From contig CAVRLB010000002.1 of the NCBI GenBank assembly GCA_963722295.1, positions 1 through 64,000 on the forward strand: a stretch of DNA of 64,000 bases, given 5' to 3'. Positions within the stretch are counted from its first letter, which is position 1; each line of letters starts with the position of its first letter. Shown here piece after piece: positions 28,179 through 37,467 of this stretch. This DNA comes from Brooklawnia sp032229645. Its GTDB lineage: Bacteria > Actinomycetota > Actinomycetes > Propionibacteriales > Propionibacteriaceae. The notes below the pieces were generated by a model. It was not told the origin of the DNA. It made no database searches and saw nothing but the letters and a program-made list of their open reading frames with translations. A program made the position numbers and the translations under genes.

Positions 28179-28682
28179 ATGGCTGAACAAGAGACGGTAT
28201 GGCTGACCCGGGAGGCTTTCGAAAAGCTGTCGAACGAGCTGGACCACCTCAAAACGCACGGACGCCCCGAGGTGACCGCCAAGATCGCTGCGGCTCGCGA
28301 AGAAGGCGACCTGTCGGAAAATGGCGGATACCACGCCGCGCGCGACGAGCAGGGTCAGATGGAGGGGCGGATCGCTCAGCTCGAGCAGATGCTGCGCACC
28401 GCGCAAGTCGGGGAGGCACCCGACAATCCCGACGACGTGGCCGTCGGCACCATCGTGACGGTCGCCTACTTCGACGATGAGGACGACACGGAGACCTTCT
28501 TGCTGGGCTCCCGCGAGATGATGGGGCTCGACGATGACATCGACACCCACATCTTCAGCCCGCAATCCCCGCTCGGGGGCGCCGTGCTTGGCGCCGCGAA
28601 GGGCGACAAGGTGAGCTACCAGGCTCCCAACGGCCGCAGCATCGAGGTGACCATCCTCGACGTCGCCCCGCTCAAGGGCTGA
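28179..28682 (+). CDS. greA: Transcription elongation factor GreA
   Basis: Stimulates RNA cleavage by backtracked RNA polymerase. The 167-residue protein has the N-terminal coiled coil (WLTREAFEKLSNELDHL...AREEGDLSENGGYHAARDEQGQMEGRIAQLE) with acidic tip Asp-Leu-Ser-Glu-Asn and the C-terminal FKBP-like domain ending in SPLGGAVLGAAKGDKVSYQAPNGRSIEVTIL. ATG is 6 nt after TAGACT, so probably leaderless. Divergent from mca. Confidence 0.97.
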   Translation: MAEQETVWLTREAFEKLSNELDHLKTHGRPEVTAKIAAAREEGDLSENGGYHAARDEQGQMEGRIAQLEQMLRTAQVGEAPDNPDDVAVGTIVTVAYFDDEDDTETFLLGSREMMGLDDDIDTHIFSPQSPLGGAVLGAAKGDKVSYQAPNGRSIEVTILDVAPLKG

Positions 28683-28744
28683 GGCTCCCAGCAAACTCCA
28701 GCTATTCGGCACCACAATCCATCATCTGGGAGTGCTGGTCGGGT

Positions 28745-29593
28745 TCAGACCGATGGCACTCCCAGAACTCGTTTCAGGGTCGAATCGAGCAGGCTGGCGG
28801 GCAGCCGATCGCCGTCTGCCTGCGTGATGCGGGACAGTATTCGAGTGCTCGAAAGCAGCCAGGCGCCGCGACAACGCGCGAAGTCGCTGCGTTCCAGCGG
28901 GCTGAAGCACAGTTCCAGTCCCGCGGCCGGCGCTTGCCGGGCCAAGGTTTGGACGGTGATCGAACGTAGCACGCCCTCGACCGGAGGAGTGTGCAGCACA
29001 CCGTCGATGTCGAGCACCACACTGCAGGTGGGTCCCTCCAGCAGCTTGCCCGAGGGTGAGCAGAAGACAACATCGTCCGCGCCCTGCTGGTGCGCATGCC
29101 GTTTGGCCGCCATGTTGATCGCGTATGACAACGATTTGGCTCCGGGCAGCAGCCAGGGCAGACTCTCGACCTGCTCTGGCTCGAAGCCGCGGTCGAGCAG
29201 CAGCACCTGCACACCGGTGGCGCGTTGACGCCGCGTCACCTCGTCCAGAGGACTGAGCAATGCCCAGGCATTCGGCCGACCGGCGCCTTCGGGACCCCGC
29301 GTCCAGACGAACCGCAAAGTGGCCTCACGCTCAGCATGCCAATCCCATCGGCCGACCAGCGCTTCACCGGCGCGGCGAAAGCCTGCCTCGTCCGGGTCTG
29401 GCAGCTCGAGCATGGCGGCCGAAACCGCGAGTCTGGCTAGATGGGCATCGAGATCGCGCATCTGGGCTTCGACTACGAGTAACGCCTCAAACACTCCGTC
29501 GCCTCGCAACACGCCTTCATCGTCGGCCCGCACGATCGGCTGAGCGGGATCGACCAGCGTTCCGTCGAGCAGTGCGAGCATCTTCTTCACCAT
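28745..29593 (-). CDS. pabC: Class IV aminotransferase / aminodeoxychorismate lyase
   Basis: A 282-residue PLP enzyme of fold type IV. The catalytic Lys is in LLPGAKSLSYAINMAAKR, with VRADDEGVLRGDGVFEALLV and the substrate loop FCSPSGKLLEGPTCSVVLD present. The actinobacterial form often annotated as aminodeoxychorismate lyase (4-amino-4-deoxychorismate to 4-aminobenzoate, for folate) has this architecture. Class IV D-amino-acid or branched-chain aminotransferase activity cannot be ruled out. Confidence 0.85.
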   Translation of the reverse strand: MVKKMLALLDGTLVDPAQPIVRADDEGVLRGDGVFEALLVVEAQMRDLDAHLARLAVSAAMLELPDPDEAGFRRAGEALVGRWDWHAEREATLRFVWTRGPEGAGRPNAWALLSPLDEVTRRQRATGVQVLLLDRGFEPEQVESLPWLLPGAKSLSYAINMAAKRHAHQQGADDVVFCSPSGKLLEGPTCSVVLDIDGVLHTPPVEGVLRSITVQTLARQAPAAGLELCFSPLERSDFARCRGAWLLSSTRILSRITQADGDRLPASLLDSTLKRVLGVPSV

Positions 29594-29701
29594 GGCGCGA
29601 CCCTACTCGCTCCCGTGAGTGCAGGTTACGGTCTTGCTAACGATTTGCGTGCAGGAGCCAATTCGTCCACTGAGGCAGATCAGGCGTCGTAGTCTGCGAC
29701 T

Positions 29702-30454
29702 ATGTCTGAGCCCTCAACTGCACGCCCGCTCGTTGAGATGCGCGGCGTCAACAAGTACTTCGGCACCCATCATGTGCTGAAGGACATCGACCTCGACGTG
29801 CACAAGGGCGAAGTCGTTATCGTCATCGGACCGTCGGGCTCCGGCAAGTCCACACTCTGTCGTTCCATCAACCGACTCGAGACGATCGACTCCGGCGAGA
29901 TCCGCATCGATGGCGTGACGCTTCCCGAAGAAGGCAAAGCCCTCGCCAAGCTGCGCAGCGACGTGGGCATGGTCTTTCAGTCGTTCAATCTGTTCGCCCA
30001 CAAGACGGTGCTGGAGAACGTGACCCTTGCTCCGATCAAGGTGCACAAGACTGCGAAGAAGGACGCGCAGCGACGCGCGATGGAATTGCTCACCCGCGTT
30101 GGGGTCGAGGATCATGCGAACAAGCTTCCGGCCCAGCTGTCAGGTGGGCAGCAGCAGCGCGTGGCGATCGCCCGCTCGTTGGCGATGGATCCCAAGCTCA
30201 TCCTGCTGGACGAACCGACCAGTGCGCTGGACCCGGAGATGATCAATGAGGTGCTTGATGTCATGGTCGGCCTCGCGAAATCGGGCATGACCATGGTGGT
30301 CGTGACCCACGAGATGGGCTTTGCGAAGAAGGCCGCCGACCGGGTCGTGTTCATGTCCGACGGCGCGATCGTCGAGCAGGCACCACCCGACGAATTCTTC
30401 TCCAACCCGAAGTCTGATCGCGCGAAGGACTTCTTGTCCAAGATCCTCAATTAG
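29702..30454 (+). CDS. gluA: Glutamate ABC transporter, ATP-binding protein
   Basis: A 250-residue polar amino acid ABC ATPase. Walker A GPSGSGKST, Q-loop MVFQSFNLFAHKTVLENV, signature QLSGGQQQRVAIARSLAM, Walker B LILLDEPTSALDPEM and the H-loop VVVTHEMGFA are intact. First gene of a gluABCD-type operon. The ATG is 6 nt after TAGTCT at the operon promoter, consistent with a leaderless message. Powers uptake of glutamate or a similar acidic amino acid. Confidence 0.95.
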   Translation: MSEPSTARPLVEMRGVNKYFGTHHVLKDIDLDVHKGEVVIVIGPSGSGKSTLCRSINRLETIDSGEIRIDGVTLPEEGKALAKLRSDVGMVFQSFNLFAHKTVLENVTLAPIKVHKTAKKDAQRRAMELLTRVGVEDHANKLPAQLSGGQQQRVAIARSLAMDPKLILLDEPTSALDPEMINEVLDVMVGLAKSGMTMVVVTHEMGFAKKAADRVVFMSDGAIVEQAPPDEFFSNPKSDRAKDFLSKILN

Positions 30455-30479
30455 AGCCAAGAAAACCAAAGGAGCATCA

Positions 30480-31334
30480 ATGAAACTCAACAGGATCGCC
30501 GCGGGCCTCGTGGCACTGACAACGGCGTTGACGCTGTCCGCCTGCGGCGGAAACTCCGAAGGGCAGGCAAGCGCTACGCAGTCGTTCGCCGAAGGCACCA
30601 CGATGGCCAAGCTTGCCGAGGCAGGCACCATCACCATCGGAACGAAGTTCGACCAGCCGCTCTTCGGCCTCGCCGGGCCGGACGGTACCCCCGAGGGCTT
30701 CGATGTCGAGATCGGAAAGCTGATCGCCGGGGAGCTCGGCATCTCGTCCGACAAGATCAAGTGGGTTGAGACGGTTTCGCAGAACCGTGAGCCGTTCATC
30801 CAGAACGGGCAGGTCGACATCGTGGTCGCCACCTATACGATCAACGACAAGCGCAAGGAAGTCGTCGACTTCGCGGGGCCCTATTACATCGCCGGCCAGT
30901 CGTTCCTGGTGCCCAAGGGCAATCCGATGAACATCACCGGTCCCGACAGCCTCGGCGACAACGTGATCTGCACGGTGACCGGGTCGACCTCCGAGAAGAA
31001 CGTCCGTGAATACACCGACAAGGTGATCACCGTCGACAAGTACTCTGACTGCCTCGAACCGATCCGCACCGGTGAAGCCAAGGCACTGACCACCGACAAC
31101 GTGATCCTGGCCGGACTGGTCAGCCAAAACGGCGATGAGTTCGAGGTCACTGACGGCACCTTCACCTCCGAGCCCTACGGCATCGGGCTGGCCAAGGGGG
31201 ACGACGAGTTCCGCGCCTTCATCAACGACACTCTTGAGGCGTCCTACTCCGACGGACGTTGGGCCAAGGCCTGGGAATCCACGGCAGGTACCGTCCTCCC
31301 CACTCCCGAGCCGCCTGCAGTCGACCGCTACTGA
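30480..31334 (+). CDS. gluB: Glutamate ABC transporter, substrate-binding lipoprotein
   Basis: A 284-residue lipoprotein. The signal peptide MKLNRIAAGLVALTTALTLS ends in the lipobox LSAC with the lipidated Cys at residue 21. The SBP family 3 fold shows GFDVEIGKLIAGELG, IVVATYTINDKRKEVVDFAGPYYIAGQSFLV and the Cys pair spanning VICTVTGST to DCLEP. AAGGAG lies 7 nt before ATG. A strong hairpin follows the gene, which fits a higher level of this component. Confidence 0.95.
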   Translation: MKLNRIAAGLVALTTALTLSACGGNSEGQASATQSFAEGTTMAKLAEAGTITIGTKFDQPLFGLAGPDGTPEGFDVEIGKLIAGELGISSDKIKWVETVSQNREPFIQNGQVDIVVATYTINDKRKEVVDFAGPYYIAGQSFLVPKGNPMNITGPDSLGDNVICTVTGSTSEKNVREYTDKVITVDKYSDCLEPIRTGEAKALTTDNVILAGLVSQNGDEFEVTDGTFTSEPYGIGLAKGDDEFRAFINDTLEASYSDGRWAKAWESTAGTVLPTPEPPAVDRY

Positions 31335-31344
31335 TCACCGAATC

Positions 31345-31375
31345 GGGGACGCCTGACACACTTTCAGGCGTCCCC
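31345..31375 (+). terminator. Strong intra-operon hairpin after gluB
   Basis: GGGGACGCCTGA (31345-31356) pairs perfectly with TCAGGCGTCCCC (31364-31375) around a 7-nt loop. There is no T-tract. It lies between gluB and gluC, where a stem protects the upstream mRNA or partly stops transcription so that the binding protein exceeds the permeases. Confidence 0.75.
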
Positions 31376-31403
31376 CTGACCGAAACAAGAACCAGGTGCG
31401 CCC

Positions 31404-32051
31404 ATGGAAGCCGTATTCGCGAATCTCGACCAATACTGGGTGGGATTTCAAGTCACCCTAGAGCTGCTGGTCGTCGGCGGCTTGGGTGCCCTGGTGATCG
31501 GGACGATGGTCGCACTGATGCGCATTTCGCCGATCAGTAGCCTGCGGGCTATCGCGACCGGTTACACCGAGATCATGCGCAACACCCCGCTGACACTCGT
31601 CTTCTTCTTCATCATCGTGGTGCTGCCCGCGCTACAGATCGGCATCAACTCCAAGATCGGCGCCTATATCGCGCTCAGCCTGTACACCTCGTCGTTCGTC
31701 GCCGAAGCCATCCGCTCAGGAATCAATGGGGTGCCGATCGGTCAGGCAGAGGCAGCGCGATCGCTCGGGATGCGTTTCGGCCAGACGATTTCGTTGATCA
31801 TCTTGCCGCAGGCGCTGCGGATGGTCGTGCCGCCGCTGATCAACGTGCTCATCGCCTTGACCAAGAACACCTCGGTCGCCGGCGGTTTCCTGGTCGTCGA
31901 GCTCTTTGCGGTGTCCAAGACGCTGGCGAATAACAACGGAAACGCGGTCATCCCGATTCTGCTCGGCACCGCGACCTGCTATCTGATCATCACCATCCCG
32001 CTTGGCCAATTGGCGGGCCAGATCGAGCGAAAGGTGGCGATGCAGCGATGA
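31404..32051 (+). CDS. gluC: Glutamate ABC transporter permease
   Basis: A 215-residue inner-membrane permease of the HEQRo/His-Glu type, with about five helices. The EAA loop reads EAARSLGMRFGQTISLIILPQALRMVVPPLINVLIALTKNTS. It has the conserved GYTEIMRNTPLTLVFFF entry segment. Its end overlaps gluD by 4 nt (ATGA). Forms the channel with GluD. Confidence 0.95.
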   Translation: MEAVFANLDQYWVGFQVTLELLVVGGLGALVIGTMVALMRISPISSLRAIATGYTEIMRNTPLTLVFFFIIVVLPALQIGINSKIGAYIALSLYTSSFVAEAIRSGINGVPIGQAEAARSLGMRFGQTISLIILPQALRMVVPPLINVLIALTKNTSVAGGFLVVELFAVSKTLANNNGNAVIPILLGTATCYLIITIPLGQLAGQIERKVAMQR

Positions 32052-32959
32052 GCGCGACCGCGAGCATCCTCTACGATGCGCCTGGTCCGAAGACCAGAAA
32101 ACTGTCCCGGATCGTCTCGATCATCGCGGGTGTGGTGATCGCCGGCGGATTCGTCTGGCTGATCTGGGCGCTGGGCCAGCCCCGCACCACCGTCAACGGC
32201 GCCCACCTGACCGGCGTGTGGAGCCCCGAGCGCTGGGATATCTTCACCGACGCCGAGGTGTGGAAGGGGCTACTCGTCCGTGGCCTGATCAAAGGCACCC
32301 TGCGTGCAGCCGGCTTGGCCGCGGTGCTCGCCATCTTGCTCGGCGTGGTGCTCTGCTTCGCCCGTACTGCTCCGCAGCGCTGGGTTAGGGTGCCGGCCAC
32401 GGTCGTTCTCGAGTTCTTCCGCGGCATGCCCGTGCTACTGATGATGCTGTTCATCCTGCTCGCCCTGGGCACCGGCGGATACTGGGCCGTGGTGCTCGCA
32501 TTGACCGTCTACAACGGCGCAATCATCGGCGAAGCGTTGCGTGCTGGGCTTCAAGCGCTACCCAAGGGACAGCGCGAGGCCGGTCTCTCGCTCGGGCTGA
32601 CGCCATTGTCCACTCGGCTCTACGTGGAGTTCCCGCAGGCCTTCCAGCAGATGCTGCCGATCATCGTGGCGCAACTGGTGGTGCTACTGAAGGACACCTC
32701 GCTGGCCTATGTGGTGGCCTACCCGGAGATCCTGCGGATCTCCAACCAGCTCAAGGATTACTACGGTTCGACACGCTATTCGTTCTCGATCTTCATCGTC
32801 ACCCTGCTGATCTACCTGGCCGTGAACTTCTCGCTCTCGGCGTTGGCCCGCTGGATCGCACACCGTTCCGCTCCGAAGAGCGGCCAGCATATCGATCCGG
32901 TCCAGGCAACCAGCAGTCTGCAGTCGTCGGCCCCTGCTGTTCCGGGCAGTCAGATCTGA
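32048..32959 (+). CDS. gluD: Glutamate ABC transporter permease
   Basis: A 303-residue permease, longer than GluC by an N-terminal anchor helix, an external loop (TTVNGAHLTGVWSPERW) and a polar C-terminal tail rich in Ser, Gln and Ala. The EAA loop is EAGLSLGLTPLSTRLYVEFPQAFQQMLPIIVAQLVVLLKDTSLAYVV. It is the last gene of the operon and converges on the DUF4097 gene 7 nt away. Confidence 0.95.
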   Translation: MSATASILYDAPGPKTRKLSRIVSIIAGVVIAGGFVWLIWALGQPRTTVNGAHLTGVWSPERWDIFTDAEVWKGLLVRGLIKGTLRAAGLAAVLAILLGVVLCFARTAPQRWVRVPATVVLEFFRGMPVLLMMLFILLALGTGGYWAVVLALTVYNGAIIGEALRAGLQALPKGQREAGLSLGLTPLSTRLYVEFPQAFQQMLPIIVAQLVVLLKDTSLAYVVAYPEILRISNQLKDYYGSTRYSFSIFIVTLLIYLAVNFSLSALARWIAHRSAPKSGQHIDPVQATSSLQSSAPAVPGSQI

Positions 32960-32965
32960 ACGAGG

Positions 32966-34126
32966 TCAGTCGTCGACTCTGATGACGGCCCTGCCCATGA
33001 CGACGCCGATCTCCAACTGCGCCGACCCGTTGCCGACCACATATTCGTCGAGGATGGCTTGCGAATCGCCGGGCCAGCTGATCCGGCCGAGTTGGGTCTG
33101 CGAGCGAACTGTCACGTTCGCGCCGTGGGTCAGACGGATCGACAAATTACCCGACTCGACCTTGATCCGCGAACGTCCCTCGCTGAGCGGGCCGGACAGC
33201 GATGCCCCGCCCGCCTGGATCAACGCATCGCTGACTTCGACCACATCACTCAGGCTGGCCTGGCCCACGCTCACCCGGATGCTGCCGAGCTTGGGTACAC
33301 CGACGGTCGTGAGCTTGTTGCCGGTGACCTCGGCCTCCACCGTGACGGACGGATTGACCCGCACCACCAGCTCTTTGCCGAAACCCAGCACTCGCAGGTC
33401 GTCCACCGAACGGGGCGGATGCACCAGACTGAAGCCGCTGGTGTTGATGCCGAGTTCGCCTTCGGTGCTGACTTCCAGCGTGGCGCCCTGACGCCGAATC
33501 GTGTGCGGTCCGTCAACCGATGCGGTGGCGATGCGGCCATCTCCCACGATGCGCACCCGGCGACCGACCGAACGGACGATCAGTTTCTCGACCGATCTCC
33601 CGGCCGCCGGACGAGGGGTGGCCGGCGCCGCGAAGTTCTTCGGTTCCGGCACCACCGAAGCCACATTCGAGGGCAGTACCGCGCCGGCGAACTCGCCCAG
33701 CCGCTGCCAGGCGCCGCGCGCGATCTCGCCTGCGTCCCGGAAGACTTCGCCGGCGACCGCGGCAACGTTGTCCAACTCGATGTCGAAGAGCCCATGGCCC
33801 GCCTGGCTGTTGCCGGAGTCGCTGACCCGGCCGTCCTGCGGCGCTTCATCGCTCTCGCCGTCTCCGGATGCCTCGTCGTCCCCTGGTGTCTCGTCGCGCT
33901 CGGAGGCGGCGGCCTGCTCGGCTGGCTCGACCTCGGTAGCAGCCGGTTCGTCGGATTCGTCGGGTAGCGCACGGGCCGGACGATTGTCGTAAAGGGCCTC
34001 GGGTGGAATCTGCACCCGCTCGGCCGGCCGGTCCAAGTCGGCGACGAGACTGGCGGCCTGGTCGGCGTCGATCTTGCCGTCGGCAAGGGCGTGCAAGATA
34101 CGGTTCAGCTCCGCGGGGTCACTCAT
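32966..34126 (-). CDS. DUF4097-family beta-helix protein with acidic linker
   Basis: A 386-residue protein. The N-terminus LNRILHALADGKIDADQAASLVADL is a short SHOCT-like helical unit (about residues 7-32). It is followed by a very acidic low-complexity linker (about 55-110) and a repetitive beta-rich C-terminus (about 175-386) of the DUF4097 adhesin-like type. No signal peptide is seen. Function unknown. Its first codon overlaps the end of the AI-2E gene by 4 nt, so the two are co-transcribed. Confidence 0.8.
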   Translation of the reverse strand: MSDPAELNRILHALADGKIDADQAASLVADLDRPAERVQIPPEALYDNRPARALPDESDEPAATEVEPAEQAAASERDETPGDDEASGDGESDEAPQDGRVSDSGNSQAGHGLFDIELDNVAAVAGEVFRDAGEIARGAWQRLGEFAGAVLPSNVASVVPEPKNFAAPATPRPAAGRSVEKLIVRSVGRRVRIVGDGRIATASVDGPHTIRRQGATLEVSTEGELGINTSGFSLVHPPRSVDDLRVLGFGKELVVRVNPSVTVEAEVTGNKLTTVGVPKLGSIRVSVGQASLSDVVEVSDALIQAGGASLSGPLSEGRSRIKVESGNLSIRLTHGANVTVRSQTQLGRISWPGDSQAILDEYVVGNGSAQLEIGVVMGRAVIRVDD

Positions 34127-35337
34127 GCGTCCAACTTAGCTCTGCGTTGCCCGCGCCGGAACCGTGGCCCACGCCCTTCAGGGTTTGATCCGGACGATTC
34201 GTTGCTGCGGTTCTTGCGCGTCTGCTCCGCGTCGTGCAGTTCGCCCGCCCGGATGCAACCGCTGATGAAGGCCACCAGCGGAATGGCGAAGAGTGCGCCG
34301 GGGACCCCGGCGACGATGGCGCCGACAGCGATGCCCAACAACACGATCAGGGGATGAATCTCGACTGCCTTGCCGAGCACCAGCGGCTGCAACACGTGCG
34401 ACTCGATCGTCATCACCATGATGAAGACGGCCAGCATGATGACCGCCTTGACGAATCCGAGCGTCACCAGAACCACCAAGGTGGCAACGGTGCCTGCGAT
34501 CAGTGCGCCGAGCAGTGGGATGAACGAGCAGACGAAGGTGAGTGCCGTGATGGCCAGCCACAGGTTCGAGCCGAGCACGAGTGCACCGAGGCCGGCACCC
34601 ACGCCATCAATGCCCGCGACGATCACGGCAGCACGCACGTACGACGTCAAGGACATCCAGCCGCCGCGGACGGCCGGCCAAACGGAGCTGAATACGTGGG
34701 TGGGAACCAGACTCTCGGCGACCTTGGTGATGCGCTCGCCGTCCTTGAGGAAGAAGAATGTGGCGAACAGGCAGGTGGCGAGGCCCGCGAAGAACTCGCC
34801 AACCGTGGCACCGGCGCTGGCGACACCGCTGGCGATCCTGCCGGACGATTGCTGAGCGTAGTTGGCCAGTTCGGTGAGCCAGTAGTCGATCTGGCTGTGG
34901 TCCAGGCTGAGATTCAGTGGACCATTCGCAGCCCAGTTCAACAGGCTCCGGACGCCTTCGGTGGCCTTTTCAACAAGTTCGGACGATTGCCAGGCGACCT
35001 GGGCACCCACTACTACCAGCAGACCGAGCACCACCAGGATCAGCGAAAGCAGAGCGGTGATACTGCCGAGCCAGCGCGGCCAGCCCTTGGAGACGAGCCA
35101 CTCCGCGAACGGCCTGAGCCCCGAGGTGAACAGCGTCGCCAGAATCAGCGGAATGACGACCAGACTGAGGTACGAGCCGACCTTCCATAACACCACGACC
35201 ACCGCACCCACGACCAGCAGCCGCCAACCCCAGCTGGCGCCTATTCTCAACCACTTCGGAGTCAGGGCGATGTCATCGGATTGTTGAGGCTCGGGGACCG
35301 GGAAATCGGCAGAAGTGGCTCCGCTGGCAGCAGTCAT
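34123..35337 (-). CDS. AI-2E family transporter
   Basis: A ~404-residue membrane protein with the family topology: two N-terminal helices (WRLLVVGAVVVVLWKVG), a long amphipathic domain and a C-terminal helical bundle. The conserved LVLGKAVEIHPLIVLLGIAVGAIVAGVPGALFAIPLVAFI segment is present. I chose ATG at 35337 since GGAGG lies 6 nt before it. The family covers AI-2 exporters, Na+/H+ antiporters and uncharacterised members. Substrate unknown. Confidence 0.9.
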   Translation of the reverse strand: MTAASGATSADFPVPEPQQSDDIALTPKWLRIGASWGWRLLVVGAVVVVLWKVGSYLSLVVIPLILATLFTSGLRPFAEWLVSKGWPRWLGSITALLSLILVVLGLLVVVGAQVAWQSSELVEKATEGVRSLLNWAANGPLNLSLDHSQIDYWLTELANYAQQSSGRIASGVASAGATVGEFFAGLATCLFATFFFLKDGERITKVAESLVPTHVFSSVWPAVRGGWMSLTSYVRAAVIVAGIDGVGAGLGALVLGSNLWLAITALTFVCSFIPLLGALIAGTVATLVVLVTLGFVKAVIMLAVFIMVMTIESHVLQPLVLGKAVEIHPLIVLLGIAVGAIVAGVPGALFAIPLVAFISGCIRAGELHDAEQTRKNRSNESSGSNPEGRGPRFRRGQRRAKLDA

Positions 35338-35474
35338 GCAGACCTCCAAGGTGGTTCGGCTGGTCAAGCGCTTCGACTTGCCAAGTATAAGGTCGGGCGG
35401 TCACCGGGGCGCTGGACGCCGGGGATCGCCCGGAGGCTACCGCTGCGCGCCGATTTCCGGCGGCGTCCTAACCT

Positions 35475-36656
35475 GTGGTGGTGCCCCGCCTATCGATGAA
35501 GCAGATGCCCCGCGATGTCTGGGTGCTCTCCCTGGTCGCTTTGCTGGTGGCCGTCGGCTTCGGTGTCATGGTGCCGGTGCTGCCGGTCTTTGCCCGCAGT
35601 TTCGACGTCAGCCAGTTCGAGGTGGGTGCGGTCATCAGCGCGTTCGCGCTGGCCAGGCTGGTGATGGGTCCCTTCTGCGGGCGTTTGAATCGGGCGATCG
35701 GCGAACGAGTCGCGCTCGGTATCGGGATCGGCATTGTCGCGCTCAGCACCGCGGGTGCCGGGTTGTCCCGCAGCTATCTGCAGTTGCTCGTGCTGCGTGG
35801 CGCGGGCGGCATCGGCTCGGCGATGTTCTCGGTTGCTGCCATGACGCTGCTGCTGGCCAGCGTAGGACCGGAATTGCGTGGCCGGGCCAGCGCCGCATAT
35901 TCCGGCGGCTTCCTGATCGGCGGTATGGCCGGGCCCGCCGTCGGCGGCCTGCTGGCGGCCATCTCTATCAGGGCACCGTTCTTCTTCTACGCGGGCACCC
36001 TGGTGCTGGCCGGCGCTGCAGGCCTGGCGCTGCTCAGCCGGAGTCAGATCAGGCCCACCGACAAGACCGGGGAGGCAGCGCTGAGCTTCGCCGATGCCTG
36101 GCGGCGTCCGGGATATCAGCTGGCCTGCGCAGCGAACTTCAGCACCGGGTGGCAGGCACAGGGGGCACGCTCAACTCTGGTCCCGCTGCTGGTGGTGGAG
36201 GTCTTGCACGAGCCGACATCGTGGACTGGCGTGGCTTTCGCTGTCGCCGCGGTGGTCCAGGCTGTGGTGCTGCAACCGGCCGGTCGCCTGGTGGACACCA
36301 GAGGACGTCGTCCGATGCTGGTCGCCGGGCTATTGATCTGCGCTGCCTCTTCGGCGCTGATTCCGTTCGCGTCGAACATGGCCTGGTTGATCGTGATCCT
36401 GTGCATCTTCGGGGTCGGTTCGGCGGTCATGTCGACCGCGCCAACCGCCATGGTGGGCGACGTGATCGGAGGCAGCGGAGGCACCCCGGTAGCGGTCTTC
36501 CAGATGTCGTCCGATCTGGGATCGATTGTCGGGCCGCTCGCCGTGGGTGCGCTGGCCGACCACTATCCGCTGCCGATCGCCTTCGGAATCGGAGCGGTCT
36601 TGATGGCCGCCATCGGCATCTGGTCGGGCAGCGGCCTTCGCCGAACCAACGCCTAG
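35475..36656 (+). CDS. MFS transporter (sugar or drug efflux type)
   Basis: A 393-residue, 12-helix MFS protein. The loop 2-3 signature is GRLNRAIGERVAL and the motif C antiporter segment LLIGG / GGFLIGGMAGPAVGGLL is present, typical of drug:H+ antiporters. The start GTG at 35475 overlaps a run of GTG codons; ATG at 35496 is possible. It stands between the AI-2E transporter and ung. Substrate unknown. Confidence 0.88.
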   Translation: MVVPRLSMKQMPRDVWVLSLVALLVAVGFGVMVPVLPVFARSFDVSQFEVGAVISAFALARLVMGPFCGRLNRAIGERVALGIGIGIVALSTAGAGLSRSYLQLLVLRGAGGIGSAMFSVAAMTLLLASVGPELRGRASAAYSGGFLIGGMAGPAVGGLLAAISIRAPFFFYAGTLVLAGAAGLALLSRSQIRPTDKTGEAALSFADAWRRPGYQLACAANFSTGWQAQGARSTLVPLLVVEVLHEPTSWTGVAFAVAAVVQAVVLQPAGRLVDTRGRRPMLVAGLLICAASSALIPFASNMAWLIVILCIFGVGSAVMSTAPTAMVGDVIGGSGGTPVAVFQMSSDLGSIVGPLAVGALADHYPLPIAFGIGAVLMAAIGIWSGSGLRRTNA

Positions 36657-36724
36657 TCGTCCGGGCCGCCGCCGGGTGGCAGCCGAATGCGAGGACCAGG
36701 CCGGCGGCGACTAACCTGGCTGGC

Positions 36725-37414
36725 ATGAATCCGCGCCCGCTTTCCGAACTCATGGCCCCCGACTGGGCTCAGGTATTGGCCGACCAGGAGCCGCGGATTC
36801 ACGAGATGGGCGGTTTTCTGCGCTCCGAACTGAGCGCCGGACGCAGCTACCTCCCGGCCGGCGACAAGGTGCTGCGGGCCTTCAGCCGCCCACTGGCCGA
36901 GGTCCGGGTGTTGATCGTCGGCCAGGATCCCTACCCCACACCGGGACATCCGATCGGACTCAGTTTCGCAGTCGAGCGTTCGGTGCGTCCGCTGCCGAAG
37001 TCGCTGATCAATATCTATAAGGAGTTGCAGTCGGATCTGGGTATCGCGCCCGCCGAACACGGCGATCTGACGGGTTGGTTCGATCAGGGCGTGCTGCTGC
37101 TCAACAGGTGCCTGACGGTGCAGCCGGGGCGTTCGGCATCGCACCGAGGCAAGGGCTGGGAGCAGGTCACCCAGGCCGCCATCGATGCGCTCGCAGCCCG
37201 CGGCGGACCGCTGGTCGCGATCCTGTGGGGGCGCGACGCGCAGACACTCACCCCAACCCTTTCGGCGGCCGGCGTCCCGATCATCGCATCACCGCATCCG
37301 TCGCCGCTGTCGGCGAGCGCGGGATTCTTCGGCTCGCGTCCGTTCAGCCGCGCAAACCAGGCGCTGGCGGCGCAGGACGATACCGGGATCGACTGGGATC
37401 TCAACCAGGCATAG
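36725..37414 (+). CDS. ung: Uracil-DNA glycosylase
   Basis: Excises uracil from DNA. The 229-residue protein has the catalytic motif GQDPYPTPGHPIGLSF (water-activating Asp), the LLLNRCLTVQPG segment, the ILWGRDAQ strand and the HPSPLSASAGFFGSRPFSRAN minor-groove loop, where the family usually has HPSPLS(A/V)(H/Y). ATG lies 7 nt after TAACCT. It complements Mug at 10695. Confidence 0.96.
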   Translation: MNPRPLSELMAPDWAQVLADQEPRIHEMGGFLRSELSAGRSYLPAGDKVLRAFSRPLAEVRVLIVGQDPYPTPGHPIGLSFAVERSVRPLPKSLINIYKELQSDLGIAPAEHGDLTGWFDQGVLLLNRCLTVQPGRSASHRGKGWEQVTQAAIDALAARGGPLVAILWGRDAQTLTPTLSAAGVPIIASPHPSPLSASAGFFGSRPFSRANQALAAQDDTGIDWDLNQA

Positions 37415-37467
37415 AGATCGCGCGACCACGACATAGCCCGTCAACGCAACCACCCCAAGGAGTGACG

